Assembly: GCA_030704615.1 (NCBI GenBank)
Contig: CM060733.1
Span: 49,540,001 to 49,600,000, forward strand
Direction: 5' to 3'
DNA from: Takakia lepidozioides
Taxonomy: Eukaryota; Streptophyta; Takakiopsida; Takakiales; Takakiaceae
Length of the DNA stretch: 60,000 bases
The notes under the pieces: generated by a model
Database searches by the model: none
What the model saw: the letters and a program-made list of their open reading frames with translations, nothing else
Told to the model about the DNA's origin: nothing
Made by a program: the position numbers and the translations under genes
Shown here: piece by piece, positions 11,601 through 22,046 of the stretch
Layout: every line of letters starts with the position of its first letter
How positions within the stretch are numbered: position 1 is the first letter of the stretch

Positions 11601-14600
11601 GCAGACCCGCCGCTTCACTAGTGGATAAAAACAGATAAGTCGATGAACAGATGCTTCTTTTTGGCCAGGACTTAGAAATTGCTTTGGTAGATTTAGGACT
11701 GCCATCTTGGCAGAAGAGAAAAGGTAGAGACATGTGACAAGAAAAAGTTTTTGGAATGGGAATGGGGACTCTGGACTTCAGACCAGAACGTGGAAAGGAT
11801 GGATGCACCTGATGTTGTGATGACAGTGAGAGAAATAAGTGAAGAGAGAGAGAAAGAGAGAGCCTGTTCGTCACTGAATTCAGAATGGTCACTGTTGTCT
11901 TCATTCTTGCATTTTGATTCAGTGTCATAAACCTGGACACCATGCTGCCGTGTGTAGTGATAACCTGGAACCAATGTAGATCTGGCTTGTTTGTTTGGAG
12001 AGATCAATGATGGTTAGCTGGAGTTGCAAAAAAACATGGAAAGGATAAGGTGATTTCACTATGGGATCAGGATCTGAACAACTGCATTCCACAGTTGAAG
12101 GGAAAAGAGGGATGTTGGGGTATTTGGGTTGAAGTCTGACAAAAGAGATGAGAGCTGTTTGAGCGATGGGTCATTGGAAAAAGGGACAAGAGAGAGAGAA
12201 AGAGAGAGAGACTGATGGATGGGATGGTTGTGTCTTGAGAGACCGAGGATGACTTCAAGGCTGGCCGCACTGGATGCCTAGCAGCGTGTGCATTCACATT
12301 ACATGACAGATCTGCTGCTTGTGAAATAGTGGGGAACCTGGGGACATAGACAGAGATAGTGAAACAGACAAAAGGGGAAAAGAAAGAGAGAGAGTGAAAA
12401 ATGGGATTTGGGTAAGGAGAGAGCTGCAATTCAAAAGGGCTGTTGGGGGGGGGGTTTTGGCAATTTGGGGAGATGAGATGAAGAAAACCTGAAAGAAACC
12501 AGTGCCCCTGCAGACCATGAAGATCTGAGCTGCCTCCTCCTAAATCTGTGTCACCACTACAAAAAGGGGATTTCCGACCTGTCACTGCTCGAGTGGGCTT
12601 CACATAAAGGATCGTGTTTACCGCTGCCATTGGGCTGATTTGCATCACTGAATACATCGCACCAGCATAGCTGCTGCTGTACCTGCTGATAGGGGATGTG
12701 GTGTAAAAGGTAGAACCAAGAGTGAACGACAAATTGACTCCCCATCCATGTCTTCCCTTCCGCTGCGGCGTGGATGAGGATTGCTTGAACTCTGATCACG
12801 GAGGAGCTGAGGGAAACCCACAGCCAAGTGACGACAGTTGGACAGATTAGAAAGAACGCTTCTTTCCTCTTGCTCCGCAATCAATGGAGGGGAGCACAAT
12901 TAGAATTATACAGAAGGGGATTCACGCCCCTTCTTTTCACACTACACTATGGGCAAAAAAAGTAGAATATGTGGCAGAAGTTGTCCATGTTACTACATTC
13001 TGCTTTCAACAACTCCACGATCCTCTCCACAGTGAGGTGTATGACTTCAACATCTACTGCATAGTAGTTACACTGACTTAGGAGTTGGTGGAAGGACTCC
13101 TGACAGTAAAGGTAATTCCAGGAAGCACAATGTGAAAGAAAGTGAGTGAATGGGGGGGGGGATTCATGCACCTTCCAGTATGGCAAATCCCAAAGGATTG
13201 TCCGGCGCTTCACCCCGTGCTCCATGGCTGGATCCGCACTACTTCCTTCTCTCCCTCCAATCTCCATGAACGCCTCTTTCTCCTTTGCAAATTGCAATGT
13301 CTCCTGTGTCACAGCATTTGGTGCCATTCTCTTTTCAACACATCCATTGAAGTGTCTTCTTGCTCGTCGGTAGGGGTGGTTTCTTGCAAGGTAACGTCGA
13401 TGCCCTATGTATATTGTCTTCCCTAGTGGCTTTGAGTGCCGTGAATCCACATAGGGCCCACAAATGGGGCACCCTTTGTAGCCCTTCGCCTTGCAACCCG
13501 CAACAAGGCCATATGCGGGGAAATCGTGGATTGACCACATGAGTATGGCACGGAGGGTGAAACTCTGTTGCCCTACTGGTTTCAAAATGTCGTAAGCTTC
13601 AACTCCAATCCATAGTTCCTGTAGCTCTTCAATCAATGGTTGCAAATACACATCTATGTTTGCATTTGTCACGGACTCCTTGCCTGGAATCAAGAGAGAC
13701 AACATGACAAAGAATTTCTTTGTTGTCAACCATGGTGGCAGGTTGTATGCCACCAACTGCAGGGCCATGTGGACCATGTGCAACTCTTTGATCCGTATGG
13801 GTTTACTCCATCCGTAGATACAGCCAATCGCACATTGCGTGGGTCCTCGGCGAAATCGGGCCAATTTGCATCTATATGCTTCCATGCAAGGGAATCTGGG
13901 ACATGCCTTACCAAACCATCGTTTGAGGCATTCTTGGAATGCCAAGTCATGAGCTCACTAATGGTCTTGCATTTGTACATTCGTAATAGACGGGGGATAA
14001 GGGGAAAGTGCCTCAACACCTTGGCTGGCTGTTGTAACCTGCCCACATCATGGTATCGGGCTGCACCGCATTTGGGGCACTCCATAGCATCCTTGTACTC
14101 TCTTCTGAAAAGTACATGTCCTTTTGGACATGCATGTATTTTCATGTAGTTGAGGCCGAGCTTCCCAATCATTTGGTTGGCCATGTGACAGCTTTTTGGC
14201 ATTTCATTTGGTTGTGGAAGCAAGTTCAGCCAAAGCAAAGAGAACAACTCGTCCACAAAATGGTCTGAGACACCGTGGGTTGTGCACAGGTTCATCAACA
14301 ACATGGTGGCAGCAAGCTTTGTGGATTTGCATCCCTCGTATAGTGGCACACATGCTTCTTCTAGTGTCATGTGTGCAGAATTCAATTCTCCATCTCCACC
14401 TCCTTCCACGCCTTCCCCCACGTGAATGCCTTCATTTCCTGTGTCATCACCATCCCCAGTTGTCGCAGCGCCGTTCCCCTCTTCAGCATCGTCCATGATG
14501 TGGAATGCTTCCTGCAACATTCGAGTAATCTCCACCCCTCCGTCCATGCCTGGTTCATGTCCTGCGCCCATGACATAGTCCTCGTCTGGCCTGTCTGTAT

Positions 14601-14897
14601 GGCTCCCTCGGGGTGTGCATTGTCCAATTGTGCCCACTCCTCATCGTCTTCGTCTGCAGGTCCATCTCCAATCCACACCCGAAATGCTTCATGTCTTTTG
14701 TGGTGAAGGAGATGTGTGCGCACACCGTCCTCAGATCTACTTATAGTGCCCAAACAACGTTCACATGGGCATGGCATCCTTGAAAGCCCAAGGGCTCGGG
14801 CACGTGTCACTTCTCTTTCCCACAACCTGTCATCTCGGGTGTTCTGTCTACAGGGGTGATTAATTGGAAGTCCTCCGCATGGGCGAGGGGAACTCAT
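8638..14897 (-). pseudogene. CACTA (En/Spm) TNP2-type transposase, multi-exon and frameshifted
   Basis: Blocks in minus-strand order match the standard plant TNP2 layout. At 14897-14640 is a transposase-associated zinc-binding domain (MPCPCERCLGTISR then HLLHHKRHEAF). At 14637-13726 an acidic linker leads into the Transposase_21 start (CPKCGAARYHD, RMYKCKTISELMTWHS, STDGVNPYG). At 13800-13150 are VAYNLPPWL, CPICGP and ILWDLPYWK. At 10740-9900 is the DUF4218 part (LDPMHCEKNFCKNILKTIFG, RWMYPMERYMKDLKGYVRN, ARPEGSMAEGYIRDEALGF). At 9300-8638 is DUF4216 (YVGVIKEILKLDYG, PILFRCSWVKAN). Frame changes near 14620 and 13790 break the reading. The enzyme would cut and join CACTA ends. A 2.4-kb intron or insertion divides it. 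Confidence 0.85.
10741..12946. other. Long intron or insertion inside the TNP2 gene
   Basis: This stretch separates the ILWDLPYWK exon from the LDPMHCEKN exon, which are adjacent or divided by a short intron in typical TNP2 genes. It contains GA-rich microsatellites (11830-11870, 12180-12215, 12370-12400) and ORFs with no family motif. At 12553 cactacaaaaaggggattt resembles a CACTA terminus, so part of it may be a non-autonomous element. No coding call is supported. Confidence 0.4.
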
Positions 14898-16596
14898 TTT
14901 TGTTGGGGAGCCTCTTCAATGTTGTTTGTGCACGCCGTTGCAGGGGGCCGGATTCTCCTTTGCAGAGATTTCTCAATTTGGCTCTGCCACTCCCATTTCA
15001 CTACCGTCAATTTCCTCCTCCTGCAATCTCAATTTGAAAGGTTCAGCCGCACATCCTTTGGCAGAGAAGACAGTTGACATTTTATACCAACCGGTAGATT
15101 CCACAACATGATGAAAAGTTGCACTCAACAGCAAACCATTTAAAAGCCATCACGATGCTTCCCATCATAACTACAATCTTTTCAACAAGACACTGAGAGA
15201 AATGACCAAAATCGACTCAAACAACGACATCCTGGAAAACCACCTGTCTCTACAGTTCGTGTGTGTGTGAGGAATCGGAGGACGTACGTGGAATTTCAAT
15301 TTTCACGATTGAGGACGTTGTGATCTTGGGCATATGGTTGAATGTGTATGAAATGTGTGCATTGAAGTGTGAACAACCTGACTACAAGGCCAGAACCTGC
15401 GCCACTTGTCTTAGGCCATCTCCAAATCACGTTTCGGCGGACAATCCCGTTCAGTTGCCGTGAAATTGCATCGTGGCGGGAAGGGAGTCCATTTGTGTGG
15501 CTCTATCACCATGGCGGGAAGGGGAGCATGTTAAAAATGGAGCATTGCCCTGCCACCTCACTCATTTGCTGTTTGCAGCTTCTTCCACCATCTTTCTTAC
15601 TTAATTCTGATTCTTGCAATGCTGCCCTTGAGACGGCAACTGCAAGTGACCGGATCCTTTGATCGTCGCATTCAAAGACACTTACGTGTAGCAGATCGCA
15701 GACCCCCAAATGCCTGGAGAGAAAGCCAGACGGCAGTCAATGCATGCGCTGGTTGGGACGGAGTGGGGTGCAGAGGAGGCGTGTTGTGCCCGAGTTCGCA
15801 TGCCTAGCATCCTACAGCCGGCGGCTTTTGCACGTTGGGCAGCAGTACCCTCTGCTGTATGATTACCATTTGTGGTACAGACTCACCGGCCTCCCCTGTC
15901 CACTTGGGTCTTGGGACAGCGACTTTTGGAGTATGTAGACAGAGTTGCATGTCGCGCAGGTACACCAAAATCTCCCATGTAACATAAACCCATTTCTCAT
16001 TCATGCTTGCATGTGCTCCACGGGGTAATTTCCATGTTCTCCCAGCTGATGTGGGTTCGCAAATTCTCGGTGTGTAGGTGTGTGTGTGAGGACCTCAACC
16101 TCGCATGGTGCGATGGGTGTCAAATGGACCCTTCTCTGCGATGGGAGAACCACTACAGTTCAGTTTGTTTTTGCTGAATCATTTGGCAAAGCACTGTGTT
16201 CACTTCTCACACATCATGCGCATTTTCTCCAAGAATGCATGTAAAGCGGAGCCATACACGGCATCATTGCAGTGTGTTTCCTTTGCCTAATTTTGAACGA
16301 AAAAAAGTTAACGGATCCATGTCAGTTGTGTGAATCACTACATCTAGTTGTCTGGAGGATTGTAAGTGGTTTAGGGTTTAACGTCTCAAAGTCGAAAAGG
16401 CCATAGTGTCGGATGCATGACACGTGTTCATATTTGAAATCAACAACGGCCGGATCTTCACTACAGATCGGGGGGGTGTGTGATCACACTCCCCTCATTG
16501 TCCTTCTTTCCTCCTTTGCATGTCTTGGTCTTCCTCACTCGTCTTTGTCTTGGTCATGGTCTATGTCCTCGCTCGTCTTCATCTTTGTCATGGTCT
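14898..16596. other. Intergenic region between divergent transposon genes
   Basis: It lies between the start of the minus-strand TNP2 gene and the first exon of a plus-strand Transposase_24-like gene. The ORFs are short and unmotivated. A bidirectional promoter is likely by position, but I see no defined element. Confidence 0.35.
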
Positions 16597-16896
16597 ATGT
16601 CCACGCCTAGTAAGAAACGCTCGACCGCCGAGGCAGCATCACCTCCTCCCACTTCTGCACATTCCAGCGCCGCGGTGCGAAGGAGCCCCCGCCTGGCTCG
16701 ACTGAATCCGGTACAGATGGCGTCGGTGCGAGAGGGAAGGTAGAGCGGTGGGCGGTCTTTGAGTTCGGATTTTGACACAAGCGAGTATAGCATGGGCGAC
16801 GACGATGAGGTGGAGGACAATTCGGCGGAAATTGCACCTCCATCTGCAGAGTCTCTCCAAAAGATGCGCAAACGGCACAAACCCGCTGCGCATGAG
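16597..16896 (+). CDS. Probable first exon of a Transposase_24-like gene continued at 33.3 kb
   Basis: From ATG 16597 the frame reads a low-complexity, basic N-terminus (MSTPSKKRSTAEAASPPP, RRSPRLARLNPVQ). After a frame change near 16740 comes an acidic segment (DTSEYSMGDDDEVEDNSAEI) ending KRHKPAAHE at a clean donor gtgagttc. The next exon is not nearby: LINE sequence begins about 20 bp downstream on the other strand. The nearest plus-strand continuation of this style is at 33.3 kb, beyond the LINE. I infer the LINE landed in intron 1 of this gene. The family assignment of this exon alone is weak. Confidence 0.4.
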
Positions 16897-16919
16897 GTGA
16901 GTTCTACCCCTACTTGTGT

Positions 16920-17114
16920 TCATGTTTTCTGGGCGTTGAGTTCTCCTGAAACTGAAACTGGGATGCACATATCCATAAAGTTGTTCAAACGGATCTCGTA
17001 GTATACAGGGCAGTAGAAGAAGAAGTGTTCTTCAGTTTCAATTTCCTTGTTGCGCCCTATGCAAGCTGGACATAGGCGGTCCTCCCGTTGCAGGTTTTCC
17101 CATCTGCCAGTCTC
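16920..17114 (-). mobile_element. LINE fragment, 3' end of ORF2 (zinc knuckle and stop)
   Basis: The minus strand reads ETGRWENLQREDRLCPACIG, then a CCHC-type finger (C-P-A-C, then EEHFFFYC), then a short tail ending in a stop at 16920. This is the usual C-terminal zinc knuckle of plant non-LTR retrotransposon ORF2. The upstream coding part is missing here but is found at 31445 onward, broken at exactly the same codon. The two pieces were one element before a 14.3-kb insertion separated them. Confidence 0.8.
17104..17114. repeat. 11-bp target site duplication, left copy (CTGCCAGTCTC)
   Basis: The 11 bases ctgccagtctc occur here and again at 31445-31455. Removing one copy plus the DNA between restores a continuous LINE reading frame (RIETGR joined to WENLQRED), which shows that this is the duplication made by MULE-1 insertion. 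Confidence 0.85.
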
Positions 17115-17220
17115 AGCGTAGCTACGGCGTGAGCCCAGCCCCGTGAGCCTGGGAGCTGAGCTCACGTTCAAGCTTTGAAGCGTGAGCTGAGCTCACGCTT
17201 CAGGGAAGCGTGAGCGGCAT
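17115..17220. repeat. MULE-1 left terminus with GTGAGC palindromes
   Basis: After the 21-bp imperfect terminal repeat come several gtgagc/gctcac words. They include a perfect 25-bp palindrome at 17177-17201 with arms gaagcgtgagct and agctcacgcttc around a single G. The right end carries the same words, so they are probable transposase-binding subterminal repeats. Confidence 0.7.
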
Positions 17221-17533
17221 GAATCTGCTGGAGAAGCAGGTCCTATAGGCGAGGATTGCAGGAAGAGGGCCTATTACCGTGGACAAAACAAAGGAGGCCA
17301 CCATGCACCATGTCTGCAATGCGTGCCAAAAAAGAGGAATATGTAAATATGGCAGATTTGAGCTCAGAATGATTGACACAGTTTATTTCAATTCACAGAG
17401 AGACGCTTACAATGAATCGCAAGTGCATTTGCCCTGGTTCCGTGAACGAAATGTATATGTTTGTCATAAAATGAAAAGTCTTCACACGGCAACCTGGAAA
17501 CCAGCATGGGAAGCGGGCATGGCTCGTATGTGT

Positions 17534-20500
17534 TCAAAGAGAAGTTGGCGGAGCTCTACGCAAGGTGTCCCGCTGCAGAAGGGTGATGACTTCTCCGTAG
17601 CCTAGTGTGGCTTGGTGAATGAATTGGTCTCTCTTACCGTCACAACACATAATTACAAGGTATATGTAATATTGATGCTTGCAGGGGACCCACTTCCCTC
17701 TCATGCCGAGAGCGCCCTCACGCATTGTTACAAAATCCGGACAAGTGCACGATGGGAAATTCCCGATGGTAACCTGATATTCTTTGGCATGAAGAACTGA
17801 GCCAATTGACAGCACTGTGTAAATCCGTCCATACCCCGGGGAAGGGACTTCGGTGATACGAGTCACCCTAGCCTGCAAAATTCTAGCCGATTCCATCTTG
17901 CATTCGTGATCTGCACCCGAAGCAACACGGCGCACTGTTTTTCCATCTCTTTTTGTTGGGTGGGAGTCGGCACCGGGTGGAGGCATTGTCGGAGCATGTG
18001 GCACATCTGTGCCGACAGTGCATAAGGGCACCACCCGGGACCGTGCAAGACAAAACCCTCCCTCCTCCAGCATGCTTATCTCGGTTGAGGACAGCGATGT
18101 CCCAATTTTCACAGGCCAAATTGCGGGGGGAGGGGGCTTCATTATCACGGAAGGACGAACTGTTCCCTTCACGCATCGTGCCATATCGTCTGGGCAGAAC
18201 CAAAACTTGTGCTCTTTTGACTCCCCACTATGGTAAGGTCGGAACAACCCTGTGAATGTTGGAGCTGGAGTCCCCCTGGAGCCTTTGCATATTTTTGATT
18301 TGCATTTCTTGAATGAGGGGGTCCGAATTGCCATGCAAGCCACTCTAGATCCCGGTGGGGTGCGTTCTATATGCCAGTCACTATCAATGCAATCAGATTC
18401 CTGCACCATGGCCACCACCTCCTCCAATGGGATTTCCGCTGCTATGCTTGCATGTTCTGCACCTGCTCCACAGGAGGAGGACCCACCTGGGAAGGGGCCG
18501 GCACAGGACTTAGTCTGCACTGGAGACACCTTTGGCACAGAGAAATTGACCCTGTCTGGCCTATGGGAATCTCCATCTGACCCTGGAAGAGTGTTTAATT
18601 TCCTTTTGCATGATCCAAATCTTTCCTCGCCTTCCAAATGGGGGAGCCTGGATTGCAGAGGGGAGCCTTCAGTGCACCTGTTTAGAGCTCTGGCCATCTT
18701 TGACGGGTCTCCGGACCTACTCGCAGCCCTTAGCATCAACAAAGTCGTATCGGGGCCCTTCCCTCCACCCCGTCCCATCAGAAAATTGCGGTACCTGGTT
18801 TGTTGTGTAAGTGCCCGCACCATGTCATCAGCAGTGGCCACATACAAGTCACGACCTGCTTTGGTAGACTGTTGCATCCAGGCGTTGTGAACAGTCTCTG
18901 CCAAATTACACGATGGCATGTCGGCCAAGTCCTCCAAGGACATGTCCTGCAGGAGGCATTGCATGGAAATGTGAGGAAGGAAAAGAAATGGTAGAGGTTC
19001 TTCAAGTGACAATCGAACAACCCCAAATGAACAGGCACGATGCAAAGTGCATTTTGTGTTTAAGGAAAACTTGTGAGGCTTACCGTCGTCATGAAAGCTC
19101 CCCACTGTCTGTACCTGAAGTGCCAGAAAACCAACCAGTCCTCCAACTCCTTCAGGTGGATACCTGTAGCAGCACCAGAGGAGAACCACCAAGCCCGGAT
19201 TGCCTGGTAAGTGCTCTCAGCTTCTCCCATTGAGGTGGCATTCTTGTACTTCAGACAGAGCCTTCTATGCTCCAACTGAAGGTCAGGGCGAATGCAGCGC
19301 TTTGTATGACGTGCCAGAGATTGACTCCAATGGAAGAGGCATGTGCGCTCCCTATTTTCCATTGGGACCTAGGATCCCCCGAACCAAACACGCGCCGCAC
19401 TGCATTGAAATTTGCCTGTGCACTATCAGCCATGAAGCCCGCAAAATTTGTGTTCTGTATTCCATTGCGCTGCATGACGGCCAGGAGGGAATTCCACATG
19501 AGCATCTGGGATTCAGTGTCCTCCGACTGCATATCACAAATTGCTATGGAGAGCACACGCTGGTACGCTGGATCATACACATGGCACGCCATGGTTGTCC
19601 AACCCTTCACCCGTTTGCAGTGATCAAACATTAACCAACATTTAGCCAAATCTCCTCCAGGTTGCATTCGGCGGACAATGCTCACACCACTGCCTTGGCC
19701 CACAGCGGACATCTTGAACAAATACACTTTGGACGAGCCCTGGCCAGGGAACATACTGTTTTGAATGAATTCATAGCGACTCCTCCGTTTGAGGTCCATA
19801 ATGTTGTCCATGAATCCAGCAGTGCCTGTGCCCATTCTGAGTGCATTCACCTGGTTTCGAATATTGGGAGAGCTCAACACGGAGAAATGGTCCATGACTG
19901 CCTCAAGGGAATCTGCATCCAGCATTGGCTGTGTCGCATCCCCTTCACCCAGTATGTGTTTTTCCAGGAATGCCTTGCTAGCTGCAAGCGCTATAGCAGA
20001 AGGTGTTGCACAAGGGGCATTGTGGAACTCTTGCTTCAGTAGATTTCTAGCGATGTCCACGCTATCCCTGCAACTCCCTTTGGACACAGGATGCTCGTGT
20101 GCACCCATATGAATGCAGGCACGAGTCATTGTCTTGCATCGATGTGCCACCTGATACATACGAGCGTGGCAAACAGAAACACAGGACGGGGAAAGTTTGC
20201 AGAACCTGCACACAAAAGTATTGGTCTTGGGAGGTGCAAGCCCTGGGGTGAAAGGATTCAGGGGCACACCTTCCCACTCACTTTCGTTTGGCTGAGCGCT
20301 GTTTCTCAGCCGAGGGCAAGAAATATTCAGGCACTTGCAATGCCCAACGCAAACCGACCTCCGAAATTTCAAGCCAATGTCGTTATGGATGTTCGACGTT
20401 TTTGTCCTGCACCAAGGATGTCCGTCATGTTTCTTGTCCATGCCCTGCAGAAGCCCAGCCAGTCCACTGGAAGACGTGGGAGGGTTGAGCTCAAACAAGA

Positions 20501-21113
20501 TGTCCCCATCAAACTGAGCTGGCACGTATTGAACCCGTTGCACTGGAAGGGACTCCCAATCAACAAAACGTAGCTCGCTCTTGCACCCAGGCACACCTGC
20601 GAGGGCTTTCAATTTTGGAATGACACTTGTTATCTCTTGCAATTCGTCATCATCCAATAAGGGAGTTTGCACTGGCGGAGGAATCTCAGAAACATCCTCC
20701 GAGGACGAGTCCGAAAGAGTCACGAAGGTAGTGGATGTGCTCACCTCTTGTTTCACAGGAACTGTGCCCTTCTGTTGCACGACCGATGCTGCAGTGCCAG
20801 GGGTAACGACTGATCCTGCTGATTGTCTTCTCTCTTTTCCAAGGACACGGTATGTTCCTGGAAGGACTCTCCACTTCCTTCCACACTCGCCAACCAAGGG
20901 TTTCTCCAAGTGCCCAGAATCCAAATTCCCATCCTCGTCATACACCTCTTTCTGAACAAGCAGAGAACCCAACTCCAGCGGGAACACTGTAACCAGCTCA
21001 TCCTCATGAACAACTGCATACCCATCGTCGTCTGCAGTGGCAGTCAGTGGAAGAGTACCTGCATTGGAATGGAATCGAGCGAGTGCATCTCGCTCCCTCG
21101 ACATGTTTTCCAT
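17534..21113 (-). CDS. MULE-1 transposase (GCM1-like finger, DDE core, SWIM finger)
   Basis: The model is two exons, 21113-19084 and 18946-17534, with a 137-bp intron (donor gtaagc, acceptor ctgcag). I chose ATG 21113 because the following protein matches the second copy at 57911. Order: VVHEDELVTVFPLE region; acidic TLSDSSSEDVSEIPP; HDGHPWCRTKTSN; Cys clusters (GHCKCLNISC, FVCRFC) ending GAHEHPV, as in WRKY-GCM1 fingers; the core with Asp in LMFDHCKRVKGW, Asp in GFMADSAQANFNAVRRVFG, CLFHW and a Glu in LKELEDWLVFW; and a SWIM finger (CTCPDF then WVPCKH) in exon 2. It would cut and join MULE ends. A single-base deletion near 19370 breaks the frame between the second Asp and CLFHW. It may be an assembly error or real decay. 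Confidence 0.85.
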
Positions 21114-22046
21114 CACTGAACGAAACTGGCGATTCAGAACGGAATCCCCGAACTGAGAGCCCGTAATTATCGAAAGTGGAAATACCACCAGCAAACTGAG
21201 GTCAACAAGGGTAGCACCAAACCAAAGGCTGCCGGCGATGCATGCCAAGGATGTAGGGATGACGTGCACCTTCACCTCCCACCAACCAGAAAAACCGTTT
21301 TGAAAGACCAGAGCCACAAGAAGCCGTGCTGTTTTTGGATGGAAAACAAACCCTGAAAATGACATGAAACCATCCATTATGAAATGACGGCAACAACCCT
21401 GGAGAGCAGTAAACAGGAAGATCCGATTGTAATGAGATTGTGTTGCGCCAGAATAGCACAGAACAAACACTGACACTCCAAGAGATACCTCGCACGAATG
21501 TGTGCAACACATGGTCATATCCGACAAAATCCTTTATACCGAATGACCCCATGGGGACGGTCACGGCATAAAAAAAACCACAGGGCATGCAGTACAACAC
21601 ACGTGGATGCATATGTGAAGCATAACAATTATTGCGAATCTGGAAGAACTGCTCGGAATTGAAAAAGCACTACATTTCTACGGCACATTCGAATTTGAAA
21701 GAAGGCAAGGAGGCCGCCATGTATTGGCAGGCGGCGAAGTACATCTGACATATATCGCAAATGCATGCAACGGATGTTCTTTTTCTTCGGCGCTTTATTA
21801 GCTGGGTAATACAAAGACGCCAAAATGGATGAATTCCGTTCGCACACAATATCAACACCCGCATCCAAATACGGTTGACAACGTCCATTTTTATTTTTGT
21901 TACATGCGATACCAGGACTTGTTGCAAACGTCAAACTGGAGAGCTCCAGGGGCATCGTGGGGAGCCCTTGTTTCCAGCGGAGGAGAAAGAGAAGGAAGTC
22001 ATTATACTTCACGAGTTCTAGAAACAGGAATAGAGCTAGATATAGA
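21114..22046. promoter_or_regulatory. Divergent intergenic spacer of MULE-1
   Basis: About 0.93 kb lies between the start codons of the transposase (minus) and the ParB-methyltransferase gene (plus). Open frames here on the minus strand extend the transposase ORF upstream but lack similarity to the second copy, so I treat them as noncoding. A shared bidirectional promoter is inferred from layout only. None of the array palindromes occurs here. Confidence 0.45.

Noticed and set aside
12553-12577. CACTA terminal repeat CACTACAAAAAGGGGATTT
   Set aside because: No matching inverted end or 3-bp duplication could be found, so an element boundary is not supported.
21114-21527. N-terminal 138-residue extension of the MULE-1 transposase frame
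   Set aside because: The second copy starts at the position equivalent to ATG 21113 and has no similar upstream protein. The extension is Cys- and Phe-rich, as expected from noncoding DNA.
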